9,048 bases of DNA from Deltaproteobacteria bacterium (GTDB lineage Bacteria; Desulfobacterota; Desulfobulbia; Desulfobulbales; BM004). Within the stretch, counting starts at the first letter, position 1. Every line of letters begins with the position of its first letter. Location of the stretch: assembly GCA_020346205.1 (NCBI GenBank), contig CP070776.1, forward strand, positions 1,278,365 to 1,287,412, read 5' to 3'. Position numbers and translations under genes: made by a program. The notes beneath the pieces were generated by a model, which was not told the DNA's origin, ran no database searches, and saw only the letters and a list, made by a program, of their open reading frames with translations. Positions 1 to 6,389 of this stretch are shown here, one piece after another.

Positions 1-10
1 TGTCAATATA

Positions 11-1009
11 TTAAAACTGAAAACCTTTTTGGGTAAATAGATTCACTGTTGTATCCACAACTGCGGCATCGTATAAAATGTCTCTGTTTTTTGTAACTTC
101 TTCAAGGGCAGCGTCAATCCCCAGGGTTGCACGGTAGGGACGGTGTGAAGACATGGCCTCAACCACATCTGAAACTGCCAGGATCTTAGCCTCATCCATA
201 ATTTCATCACCTATAAGACCTTGTGGGTATCCAGAGCCATCCAACCGCTCATGGTGCTGCAGAACGATCTGGGCAATAGGCCATTGAAAGTCAATACCCT
301 TGAGTATGTCATAGCCGGTTTGCGGGTGGGTCTTAATCAGGCTGAATTCCAGGGCCGAGAGCTTGCCCGGTTTGCTGAGAATTTCAGCTGGCACAGAAAT
401 TTTGCCAAGGTCATGGATAACACCTGCCATGCGAATACCGTCAACCTGGTCTTCTGAGAGTCCCATTTCCTGGGAAATTGTCCGGGCCAGATTGGTAACG
501 CGGCGTTGATGGCCTGCGGTATAAGCATCCCTGGTTTCAACGGTAAGTGCCATGGCCTGAATCGTTCCAGCCAGAGCCTTGCGCAGTTTTTCCACACTTG
601 TTTGCAGCCCCAGTTCAGCTTTCTTCCGATCAGAGATATTATGCAGGATGCACTCAACCCCTTCAACTGATCCATTTTCATCACATGTTGGAAATTCAAC
701 TACTTCAAGCCAGCAAGGGCTGCCGTCTTTGTGGGGTATATGTATCTCGTAGGGTTCTGACTTTTCACCATTCAAGCTTTCTTCAGAAGGCAGATCGTAC
801 TTTTCGCACATGGAAAAATAATGACCGGAATTCTGGATAAGCTCAAGAAACTCTTCTGTAGAATAACCAAGTACGTTGGCAACAGAAGGGCTGACGTAAA
901 TTACTTCACCATTTTTATTACAGGAATAGATGAAATAGGAATTTTTCAGGCTTTGCAGGAGCAGAGATTCACTGCCGTTTGTGCCTGAATTATTTGATTT
1001 GGACGCCAT
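11..1009 (-). CDS. PAS-HD-GYP protein, probable cyclic-di-GMP phosphodiesterase
   Basis: Cytoplasmic signalling protein of 332 aa from the ATG at 1009. Residues about 18-125 form a PAS sensor domain, recognised by a segment reading NGEVIYVSPSVANVLGYS and by a PAC-like end before ISDRKKAE. After a short helical linker, residues about 150-325 form an HD-GYP domain. Its expected motifs are all visible: AGHQRRV (His167), HDLGK (His199, Asp200), His228, HHE (His252, His253), the GYP signature at 260-262 and the late Asp281 in VSDVVEAM. The metal site therefore looks complete, and family knowledge predicts hydrolysis of c-di-GMP, with the PAS domain tuning activity to an unknown signal. There is no transmembrane segment and no receiver domain. 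A TTG at 1027 would add six residues, but neither start has a strong Shine-Dalgarno sequence, so I chose the ATG. The family call is secure; the ligand and exact nucleotide substrate are inferred. Confidence 0.93.
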   Translation of the reverse strand: MASKSNNSGTNGSESLLLQSLKNSYFIYSCNKNGEVIYVSPSVANVLGYSTEEFLELIQNSGHYFSMCEKYDLPSEESLNGEKSEPYEIHIPHKDGSPCWLEVVEFPTCDENGSVEGVECILHNISDRKKAELGLQTSVEKLRKALAGTIQAMALTVETRDAYTAGHQRRVTNLARTISQEMGLSEDQVDGIRMAGVIHDLGKISVPAEILSKPGKLSALEFSLIKTHPQTGYDILKGIDFQWPIAQIVLQHHERLDGSGYPQGLIGDEIMDEAKILAVSDVVEAMSSHRPYRATLGIDAALEEVTKNRDILYDAAVVDTTVNLFTQKGFQF

Positions 1010-1139
1010 ATTTAATCGAACCCACAATTATGCCAAATATTGTTTGGGCCATAATAACCAATTCACCAACTTATTATATATATCACATAATTAGAGTTGA
1101 TGCAAAAGGTAAAAGAAAAGGGTCAATGAGAGGATACTG

Positions 1140-1211
1140 ATGAAAATACAAAATTATAATTACGATTTGATTTTTCAATCATATCTAAGGAATGAAAATT
1201 TCATATTTTGA
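1140..1211 (+). CDS. possible 23-aa small ORF
   Basis: An ATG at 1140 is followed by 22 sense codons and TGA at 1209-1211. The sequence GAGAGGA at 1128-1134 lies five bases upstream and is a better Shine-Dalgarno match than that of several full-length genes nearby. The peptide begins MKIQNYNYDLIFQSYL and is rich in Asn, Tyr, Phe and Ile, with no membrane span, cysteine cluster or recognisable motif. It could be a leader peptide for the 778-aa gene, a stand-alone microprotein or a chance ORF in AT-rich DNA. The codon content simply follows the local AT bias, so the ribosome binding site is the only positive evidence. Confidence 0.25.
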   Translation: MKIQNYNYDLIFQSYLRNENFIF

Positions 1212-1235
1212 AGCCGCAAAGTACTTACCAAATCC

Positions 1236-1241
1236 TATAAT
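1236..1241 (+). promoter_or_regulatory. candidate -10 box for the 778-aa gene
   Basis: A perfect TATAAT lies about 140 bases before the first ATG of the downstream gene. The nearest TTGA-type element, TTGAAG at 1208-1213, is 22 bases away, too far for a standard sigma-70 promoter, so the -35 is missing or activator-dependent. AT-rich spacers produce such matches by chance. Confidence 0.3.
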
Positions 1242-1378
1242 AGTCCAAAGTAGAGTAAAAGAAGATTGACGAATTTTGCAGAAATTAATATTCTAACATG
1301 GTTAAGGTGCGGCGCTTTTTATCTGAAATCTTTAAATTTTTCTTAAATTCGCGAATAGTTCTCATCTTCTGATCTGCA

Positions 1379-3715
1379 ATGGCTTCACTACTTAGTACGG
1401 AATTCTTTCCCAGAGGTCTCACCTGGAGCGGTCCTGCCCCTGTGCAGTATTCCGCCCACTTTTCATTGAACCGTATTATGCCCGGGGTCGACAATTTCCA
1501 CTATGATGTCCATTTAAGCCCTGTTTTCCGAGAGTCAATTTCCAGGATAATTTTTCACTTGATTCTAAGAACTTCAGGAGCAGATGAAGATCTTGGCATT
1601 GAGTTTGACTGGATTAAGGAAAGAGACGAATTCAAACGGTTGTGCCGCGATATAATGGTTGATGCAGTGAAAAGGGCCAAGATGGGAGATGGCGAGATCC
1701 AGATCGACTACCTGGCCCAGGTTGCGGTCTGCAAATTATTGATACAGGAAGTCGCCCATCAGTTTGAAGAACTTATGACCAGGCTTAATAATCAGGTCTG
1801 GGAATATGAAAGCACCGATGATGATGAGATGGTGGTGCAGACCCTTGCTCTTAAGGAGAGGATTCGGGCGATACGCCACAAGAAAAATCTTATAGTTGGT
1901 AAAGTGAGCAAGGAGATTTTTGAATACCTGCTGCGAGCTCAAAAGCCCTTGCAGGAGAGGCGAGAAGCTAATTACGGTGCACAATCACTTCTTAGAAATG
2001 ATATTTTTACTAATCCCATCCTGCATGTTGAAAATCAGAATGATGATTATTTCATGCTTGAACAATATGTGCTTCTGGGACACAGAATTGATGACCCTGA
2101 TAAGTATGAGAAGCTTCTGGAAATAGTAAGCCAAATACTTGCAAGGATCAAAATAGCCCAGGAAAAAGAGAAAGAAACCAAGGAGCAGGAAGGCACTTCT
2201 GAGAAGGAGGAGAAAGGCAAAGAAAAGCAAGTTGATCTGGAAAGCCTCAAAATTGATGGATGGATCAGGGAGGTCGGGAATGTCGATCTCCTGGTGAATT
2301 ATTTTAAGACAGCTGCAGAAATACAGGAAAGTAAGAATAAGCAGAACCAGGATAAAGAGGAGATTCGCAAGCTTGAATCAATGGCAAAAGAGCAGAAAAA
2401 GCTCTTCAATGCTTTTTATGACAAGTTTAAAAATAAAAGGCTCATAAGCAGGATTATCGCCTCCTTTGAAATGAAAGCAATATACCAGGAGTATTGTCCT
2501 CCCCTGGTTCCCCAGCAGGTATTGCAGTACCTCATTTCAAACGAAGCAAGAAAAAGTGTGGCTGCCCACGTCAAACGTCTCAAGGTCTATTACGGCAAAA
2601 CAGTTTCACTGGTGCCCCTGAAAAAGACAATGATGAATATGGGCAGAATGAAAGCCCAACAGCGTAATGAGCATTTTTTACAATTCCTCAAAGGTTTTTT
2701 CAGATACCATCGCGACCTGGAAAATTTTAAACTCCTCAAACAGGCCCTTGACAGGATCAACCTGGTAGTAGATGAAAAGACAATCGCGCTTTCCAAGACC
2801 AATAATACCCTTTATGAATTTCTTCTCCCGCATGAGCAGGTTATTGAACTTGATACCAAGCCGGTCACCAGTCATGTCATAATGAAGGCAGATGTGCGTG
2901 GCGCAACCCTCATTACCAGGCAACTTGATGAAAGCGGCTTAAACCCGGCCTCTTACTTCAGTCTGAATTTTTTCAATCCCATATCTGAAATTGTCTCGCA
3001 ATACGGTGCTCTAAAGGTGTTTATCGAAGGAGATGCCATTATTCTCGCCATATTAGAACGCAAAGATGATGAGGCTGGGAGGTACTGTGTTGCCAGGGCT
3101 TGTGGTCTTGCCATTAACATGTTGAATGTAATTCAAAAGTATAATGGTAAAAGCAGAAAGTATAACCTGCCGATTCTTGAGCTGGGAGTTGGCATATGTT
3201 ATCAGAACGCACCGCCGGCCTATCTGCTGGACGGCAAAAAAAGGATCATGATCTCCCCGGCCATTAATCTGGCAGACAGGCTTTCAAGTTGTCATAAGAC
3301 ATTGCGAAGATTTTTAGACAAAAACGGCAAAAATTTTAACCTTTATGTTTATGAGTCAGGCAAGGACGAGGATAATGTTTTAAGCGATGATGAGATCATC
3401 CTGCGCTATAATGTAAATGGTATAGAGTTAAACGAGGCAGGTTTCAAGAAACTCGCATCAGAGATTGATCTTAAGACCATGAACTGCCTCATCCCTGAGT
3501 TGCAGAAAGAGCCGATTATAATCCATACCGGTAAATTCCCCTTGGTAACAGGCACCTTTCAACGCCTGATATTGAGGGAGGATTGGGTGCAGGAGTTGAG
3601 TCCTTTAGACATGAAGGTTTTGGGCAAGGTGAACAGGAAATATTATGAGGTATGCACTCAGGGAGCCTTGAAAAAATATGTAGAGGGACAGGACAAAAAT
3701 GGGGGTATTTACTAA
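1379..3715 (+). CDS. 778-aa protein with C-terminal class III nucleotide cyclase-like domain
   Basis: Large soluble protein with no signal peptide or membrane span. Residues 1-500 match no family I recognise; they are helical and charged, with a Lys/Glu-rich likely coiled coil at about 256-345. Residues about 498-650 resemble a class III adenylate/guanylate cyclase catalytic domain. KADVRGAT holds Asp505 where metal-binding aspartate 1 is expected, FIEGDAII holds Asp552 (metal aspartate 2), GVGICY corresponds to a conserved strand, and AINLADRL carries the NxxxR pair (Asn630, Arg634) that stabilises the transition state. By eye the base-selecting Lys is Phe548 and the Asp/Thr partner is Ile623. 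About 120 unassigned residues follow. Start uncertain: ATG 1379 has no Shine-Dalgarno sequence, and GTG 1442 and ATG 1478 are alternatives; a TGA at 1370-1372 bars extension. Product and activity are unknown. Confidence 0.8.
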   Translation: MASLLSTEFFPRGLTWSGPAPVQYSAHFSLNRIMPGVDNFHYDVHLSPVFRESISRIIFHLILRTSGADEDLGIEFDWIKERDEFKRLCRDIMVDAVKRAKMGDGEIQIDYLAQVAVCKLLIQEVAHQFEELMTRLNNQVWEYESTDDDEMVVQTLALKERIRAIRHKKNLIVGKVSKEIFEYLLRAQKPLQERREANYGAQSLLRNDIFTNPILHVENQNDDYFMLEQYVLLGHRIDDPDKYEKLLEIVSQILARIKIAQEKEKETKEQEGTSEKEEKGKEKQVDLESLKIDGWIREVGNVDLLVNYFKTAAEIQESKNKQNQDKEEIRKLESMAKEQKKLFNAFYDKFKNKRLISRIIASFEMKAIYQEYCPPLVPQQVLQYLISNEARKSVAAHVKRLKVYYGKTVSLVPLKKTMMNMGRMKAQQRNEHFLQFLKGFFRYHRDLENFKLLKQALDRINLVVDEKTIALSKTNNTLYEFLLPHEQVIELDTKPVTSHVIMKADVRGATLITRQLDESGLNPASYFSLNFFNPISEIVSQYGALKVFIEGDAIILAILERKDDEAGRYCVARACGLAINMLNVIQKYNGKSRKYNLPILELGVGICYQNAPPAYLLDGKKRIMISPAINLADRLSSCHKTLRRFLDKNGKNFNLYVYESGKDEDNVLSDDEIILRYNVNGIELNEAGFKKLASEIDLKTMNCLIPELQKEPIIIHTGKFPLVTGTFQRLILREDWVQELSPLDMKVLGKVNRKYYEVCTQGALKKYVEGQDKNGGIY

Positions 3716-3734
3716 TTATTAACGGCCTATGGGG

Positions 3735-3762
3735 TTGACATTTGGCTGATACATTTTATCAT
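3735..3762 (+). promoter_or_regulatory. sigma-70 promoter of the cytochrome c3 gene
   Basis: A perfect TTGACA -35 (3735-3740) is followed, after 16 bases, by TATCAT (3757-3762), which matches the -10 consensus at five of six positions. Transcription should begin near 3769, giving a 5' leader of about 60 nt. This is the strongest promoter in the window and suits an abundant cytochrome. Confidence 0.7.
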
Positions 3763-3820
3763 TTGCGCCGGTTTTTCAAATTAAACTGATAAAACCTTTA
3801 AATATAAAATCAGATTTTTT

Positions 3821-3826
3821 AGGAGG
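3821..3826 (+). promoter_or_regulatory. ribosome binding site of the cytochrome c3 gene
   Basis: A perfect AGGAGG lies five bases before the ATG at 3832. It fixes the start codon and, with the strong promoter, points to high expression. Confidence 0.85.
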
Positions 3827-3831
3827 AACAG

Positions 3832-4209
3832 ATGAAAGTTGCATGGAGTTTAAAAGTAGTTGTAATTAGTATTGTTGCGCTCTTCATAGCCGGCAATGCT
3901 TCTGGTGTGGAGGTAAGCATTGGTCCTGCTGATATCACGCTACAGACAGAGGCTGCACGTAAGCCGTCAGATTTCCCGCACCGCCAGCATCAGGAAGCAT
4001 ATGCCTGCACCGCTTGTCATCATGCTAAAGATGAGATCATGGTTATTGATAAATGCGCCAGCTGTCACACCAAGGACATAAGTAATCCTGATGTCAACAG
4101 TTATAAAAAAGCTGCACATAAACTATGTAAAGATTGCCATAAAGAAGTAAACAAGGCCGGTAAAGAGGCACCTATTAAATGCAGCGGTTGCCATGCTAAG
4201 AAGCAGTAG
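3832..4209 (+). CDS. periplasmic tetraheme cytochrome c3
   Basis: 125-aa precursor of a class III multiheme cytochrome that carries low-potential electrons in the periplasm, typically between hydrogenases or formate dehydrogenases and membrane redox complexes. Residues 1-25 form a Sec signal peptide (KK-type start, hydrophobic core, NASG near the cut). Four CxxCH heme sites are visible: CTACH (59-63), CASCH (75-79), CKDCH (99-103) and CSGCH (117-121). There are exactly eight histidines: four in the motifs plus His50, His53, His64 and His96. Their placement copies the classical c3 pattern, including the two His in FPHRQH and the His directly after the first CxxCH, so bis-His ligation of all four hemes is expected. 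Unlike textbook Desulfovibrio c3, no site is of the CxxxxCH type. It is monocistronic, with its own promoter and terminator; no partner oxidoreductase is adjacent. Confidence 0.93.
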   Translation: MKVAWSLKVVVISIVALFIAGNASGVEVSIGPADITLQTEAARKPSDFPHRQHQEAYACTACHHAKDEIMVIDKCASCHTKDISNPDVNSYKKAAHKLCKDCHKEVNKAGKEAPIKCSGCHAKKQ

Positions 4210-4250
4210 TATTGCCCTGTTTCGGTTTTCGTAGTATAATATAGATTGTA

Positions 4251-4286
4251 AAAAAGCCGGTCGAGAGTAATTCGACCGGCTTTTTT
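4251..4286 (+). terminator. intrinsic terminator after cytochrome c3
   Basis: A perfect nine-base stem, GCCGGTCGA (4256-4264) paired with TCGACCGGC (4272-4280), encloses a seven-base loop and is followed by six T. The preceding run of A extends the stem and would let it act on minus-strand transcripts too. It ends the cytochrome unit and isolates the next gene. Confidence 0.92.
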
Positions 4287-4316
4287 AAAGCAGACTTAAA
4301 GTTTTAAACGGTATTA

Positions 4317-4333
4317 ACCTGGCCTAAACAGGT
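4317..4333. promoter_or_regulatory. small hairpin over the rlpA-like ribosome binding site
   Basis: ACCTG (4317-4321) and CAGGT (4329-4333) are perfect five-base arms around a seven-base loop. The right arm contains AGG at 4330-4332, the only plausible Shine-Dalgarno element for the TTG start at 4342. Folding could lower translation, but the arms are short enough to arise by chance. Confidence 0.25.
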
Positions 4334-4341
4334 ATGTAACA

Positions 4342-5061
4342 TTGCTGAAAGTTTTCATTTCGAAAGCACTTACTTCATTCCATTCATACAAGAACCATTT
4401 CTTTGGCAGGCTATTCCTGTTTGCAGGGATCACTGGGATTTGCGCCTTGCTGGCCAGCTGTGGTTTTTTTTCCACCAGCTATGATATTGCCAAGGGAACC
4501 GTGGTGGCTACCTATAAAACTGGGAAATTGGCAACTGATATAACTGTCGGAACCTGCAAGGTTGCCTACAAGATTGGTAAGTATACCTTTGAGGTTGTTG
4601 TCGCACCGTTGGATTGGCCGATGACCCATGATATTGATTCCATTGACGGCATGTCACCCAAAGAGGCCATTGAGAAGGGCAGAGTGAAAAATTCCCCCTA
4701 TGTGGTGAAAGGAAAACGTTATGTGCCGATGTCAGTTGAAGAGGCATTGAGATATTCGGAAACAGGAGTTGCCTCATGGTACGGCAGAGAGACACAGCGT
4801 CAGAAAGGGGGTACCATGACTGCTAACGGTGAGGCCTTTGATCCCAGGAAACCAACCGCGGCTCATAAACATCTTCCACTCCCAATGCATGTCAGGGTCA
4901 AAAATCTCGAAAACGGTAGATCAATGATCGTGCGGGTAAATGACAGGGGTCCGTTTGTTGACGGCAGAGTAATTGATCTTTCCGCTGGTGCAGCAAAACA
5001 TCTGGGTTTTTACCGGAAAGGTCTGGCAAAGGTAAAGATCGAGACAGTGGAGTTGGACTAG
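4342..5061 (+). CDS. rlpA: RlpA-like septal ring lytic transglycosylase lipoprotein
   Basis: 239-aa predicted lipoprotein. The N-terminus has a hydrophobic stretch (about 23-37) ending in the lipobox LASC with Cys40, so the mature protein should be lipid-anchored, probably in the outer membrane. Residues about 142-236 form the RlpA double-psi beta-barrel: GVASWYG, then TANGEAFDP with Glu164, TAAHKHLP with His175, and VRVNDRGPF followed by GRVIDLS. Characterised RlpA proteins of this fold cleave naked glycan strands at the septum; the acidic and histidine residues corresponding to their active site are present. There is no SPOR domain. Between lipobox and barrel, residues 48-90 contain a loose repeat (TYKTGK and AYKIGK, 18 residues apart). 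The start is TTG: an in-frame TAA lies at 4315-4317, and no ATG or GTG occurs before the lipobox. The symbol rests on the domain only. Confidence 0.87.
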   Translation: MLKVFISKALTSFHSYKNHFFGRLFLFAGITGICALLASCGFFSTSYDIAKGTVVATYKTGKLATDITVGTCKVAYKIGKYTFEVVVAPLDWPMTHDIDSIDGMSPKEAIEKGRVKNSPYVVKGKRYVPMSVEEALRYSETGVASWYGRETQRQKGGTMTANGEAFDPRKPTAAHKHLPLPMHVRVKNLENGRSMIVRVNDRGPFVDGRVIDLSAGAAKHLGFYRKGLAKVKIETVELD

Positions 5062-5077
5062 TTAGAGAAAATTAAGT

Positions 5078-5095
5078 ATTCAAAATTCAAAATTC
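5078..5095. repeat. short 7-bp tandem repeat
   Basis: The unit ATTCAAA occurs twice in tandem (5078-5084, 5085-5091) and is followed by a partial ATTC. It lies between the ends of the converging rlpA-like and ybdG genes. I see no bidirectional terminator hairpin in this 79-base spacer. Confidence 0.7.
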
Positions 5096-5140
5096 TTCAA
5101 ACATACTTCCAGGTTTTTAAGAGCATACCTCATAACTTCA

Positions 5141-6388
5141 CTAACTTTTATTCCAGCCCGAAAAGTCAAAGCCAGTAGGATTCTGGAAAACCCGCAATTC
5201 AAATTCAGGTACAGCAGCAAGCAGGTGGTCAAAAATATCTGCCTGAATTGCCTCATAGTTGGCCCAGACCTGGTCATTGCTGAACACATAAATCTGGACA
5301 GGCAGGCCGTTTTGAGTCGGATCCAGATGCCGGACCAGGAAGGTCATGCCCTGGTGGATTTTTGAATGGTTTTTCAGGTAGGCAACAATATATGCTCTGA
5401 AAACACCGATATTGGTCTGGCGCCTGCCATTTATCAATTGCTCAGTATCAGTGGTTTGTTCTTTGTTGTAGTCGGTGATCTCTTCCTGTTTCTGAATAAT
5501 ATAATCCTTAATCAAATCGAATTTTTTGAACTTATTCAGTAAATCATCAGAGCAGAATTTAATGGAGCTCATATCAATGTGGATGGAGCGTTTTATGCGG
5601 CGGCCGCCTGATTCTGACATACCCCGCCAGTTCTTGAATGCATCTGAAACAAGGCTGTAAGTTGGTATGGTGGTAATGGTCTTATCCCAATTGCGGACCT
5701 TGACCGTATGAATGGTCACATCTATTACATCACCGTCCGCCCCGTACTTAGGCATTTCAATCCAGTCGCCAACCCGGACCATATCATGGCCGGATAGTTG
5801 GATGCTGGCCACAAAACCCAGGATTGTGTCCTTGAAAACCAGCATGAGGACAACGGTGAAACCGCCTAGTATACTGAGAATACCCCAGGGGGATTGGTCG
5901 GTGAGAATGGAAACAATAAAGATACCTGCCATAACATAAGCAATGATCTTGATTGCATCCAGGTAGCCTCTGATAGGGCGGTGTACGGCCATCTCGGACT
6001 TGCTGTAGATTTCACGTGTGGCAAGCAGAATGGAGTCAAGCATCCAGACACCTGCAAAAACAAAGAAAACCATGGCTAAACGTTTGAAAAGTTCAGGAGC
6101 CATGGCTTGGTCGGGCAGCATGAGATCGGCTGACATGTATATAACAATGATCGGCATGAGAAAAGAAAGACGCCTGACAAAGCCATGTTTTACAAGAGCA
6201 TCATCCCAGGTATTCTTACTGCGTTGGAAGACGATCTCAACGAGCCGGACCATAAAATGTTTTGTTAGCCAGTAGGAAATGTAAGCAATAAACAGAAGGA
6301 TAATAATCGTTGCAGCCAAACCGATAAGATCAGCAAATTGCTGCGCTATTCCCTGTTGAGTGAGAAAGTTTGAGATAAAGTAGCTCAT
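5141..6388 (-). CDS. ybdG: MscS-family mechanosensitive channel, YbdG type
   Basis: Inner-membrane channel of 415 aa from the ATG at 6388, the length I recall for E. coli YbdG. Hydrophobic helices lie at about 20-42, 74-92, 102-122 and 140-163, followed by the pore-lining helix (about 170-198) with GGFTVVLMLVFKDTILG. The soluble part carries YbdG-type signatures: LGDW-like VGDWIEMPKYGADGDVID, VRNWDKTITTIPTYSLV, FKNWRGM, GGRRIKRSI, RQTNIGVFRAY and IQADIFDH near the C-terminus. YbdG gives miniature (MscM) channel activity and helps cells survive osmotic stress. It starts one base after the stop of the upstream thioredoxin-like gene. The GAGGAGG within that gene's end lies about 15 bases from the ATG, too far for ideal initiation, which suggests translational coupling. 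A TTG at 6412 would add eight residues and overlap the neighbour; I reject it. Confidence 0.93.
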   Translation of the reverse strand: MSYFISNFLTQQGIAQQFADLIGLAATIIILLFIAYISYWLTKHFMVRLVEIVFQRSKNTWDDALVKHGFVRRLSFLMPIIVIYMSADLMLPDQAMAPELFKRLAMVFFVFAGVWMLDSILLATREIYSKSEMAVHRPIRGYLDAIKIIAYVMAGIFIVSILTDQSPWGILSILGGFTVVLMLVFKDTILGFVASIQLSGHDMVRVGDWIEMPKYGADGDVIDVTIHTVKVRNWDKTITTIPTYSLVSDAFKNWRGMSESGGRRIKRSIHIDMSSIKFCSDDLLNKFKKFDLIKDYIIQKQEEITDYNKEQTTDTEQLINGRRQTNIGVFRAYIVAYLKNHSKIHQGMTFLVRHLDPTQNGLPVQIYVFSNDQVWANYEAIQADIFDHLLAAVPEFELRVFQNPTGFDFSGWNKS

Positions 6389-6389
6389 T

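Larger units (their letters stand above)
1010..1378. other. AT-rich spacer between divergent genes
   Basis: This stretch of about 370 bases separates the minus-strand HD-GYP gene from the plus-strand 778-aa gene and should hold both promoters. On the minus strand the best promoter guess is weak: TTGCAT (plus bases 1105-1100), 17 bases, then TATATA (1082-1077). On the plus strand there is a perfect TATAAT at 1236-1241. One 23-codon ORF with a good ribosome binding site lies at 1140-1211. I see no terminator-like hairpin, tRNA or repeat family. Confidence 0.6.

Noticed and set aside
1194..1206. TGAAA-A-TTTCA inverted repeat
   Set aside because: Five-base AT-rich arms in an AT-rich spacer are expected by chance.
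1285..1494. 69-aa minus-strand ORF across the start of the 778-aa gene
   Set aside because: It has no ribosome binding site or recognisable motif and mostly overlaps the better-supported plus-strand gene.
2155..2230. Purine-rich tract with internal AAGGAGG
   Set aside because: It encodes the Lys/Glu-rich coiled coil. No start codon lies at a suitable distance, so internal initiation is unlikely.
4212..4240. TTGCCC-17-TATAAT promoter-like pair after cytochrome c3
   Set aside because: Transcription from it would hit the intrinsic terminator after about 40 nt. It could only make a very short RNA, and AT-rich DNA before a terminator easily gives such matches.
5080..5289. 69-aa minus-strand ORF running over the end of ybdG
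   Set aside because: Most of it is another frame of ybdG; its tail merely translates the ATTCAAA repeat.
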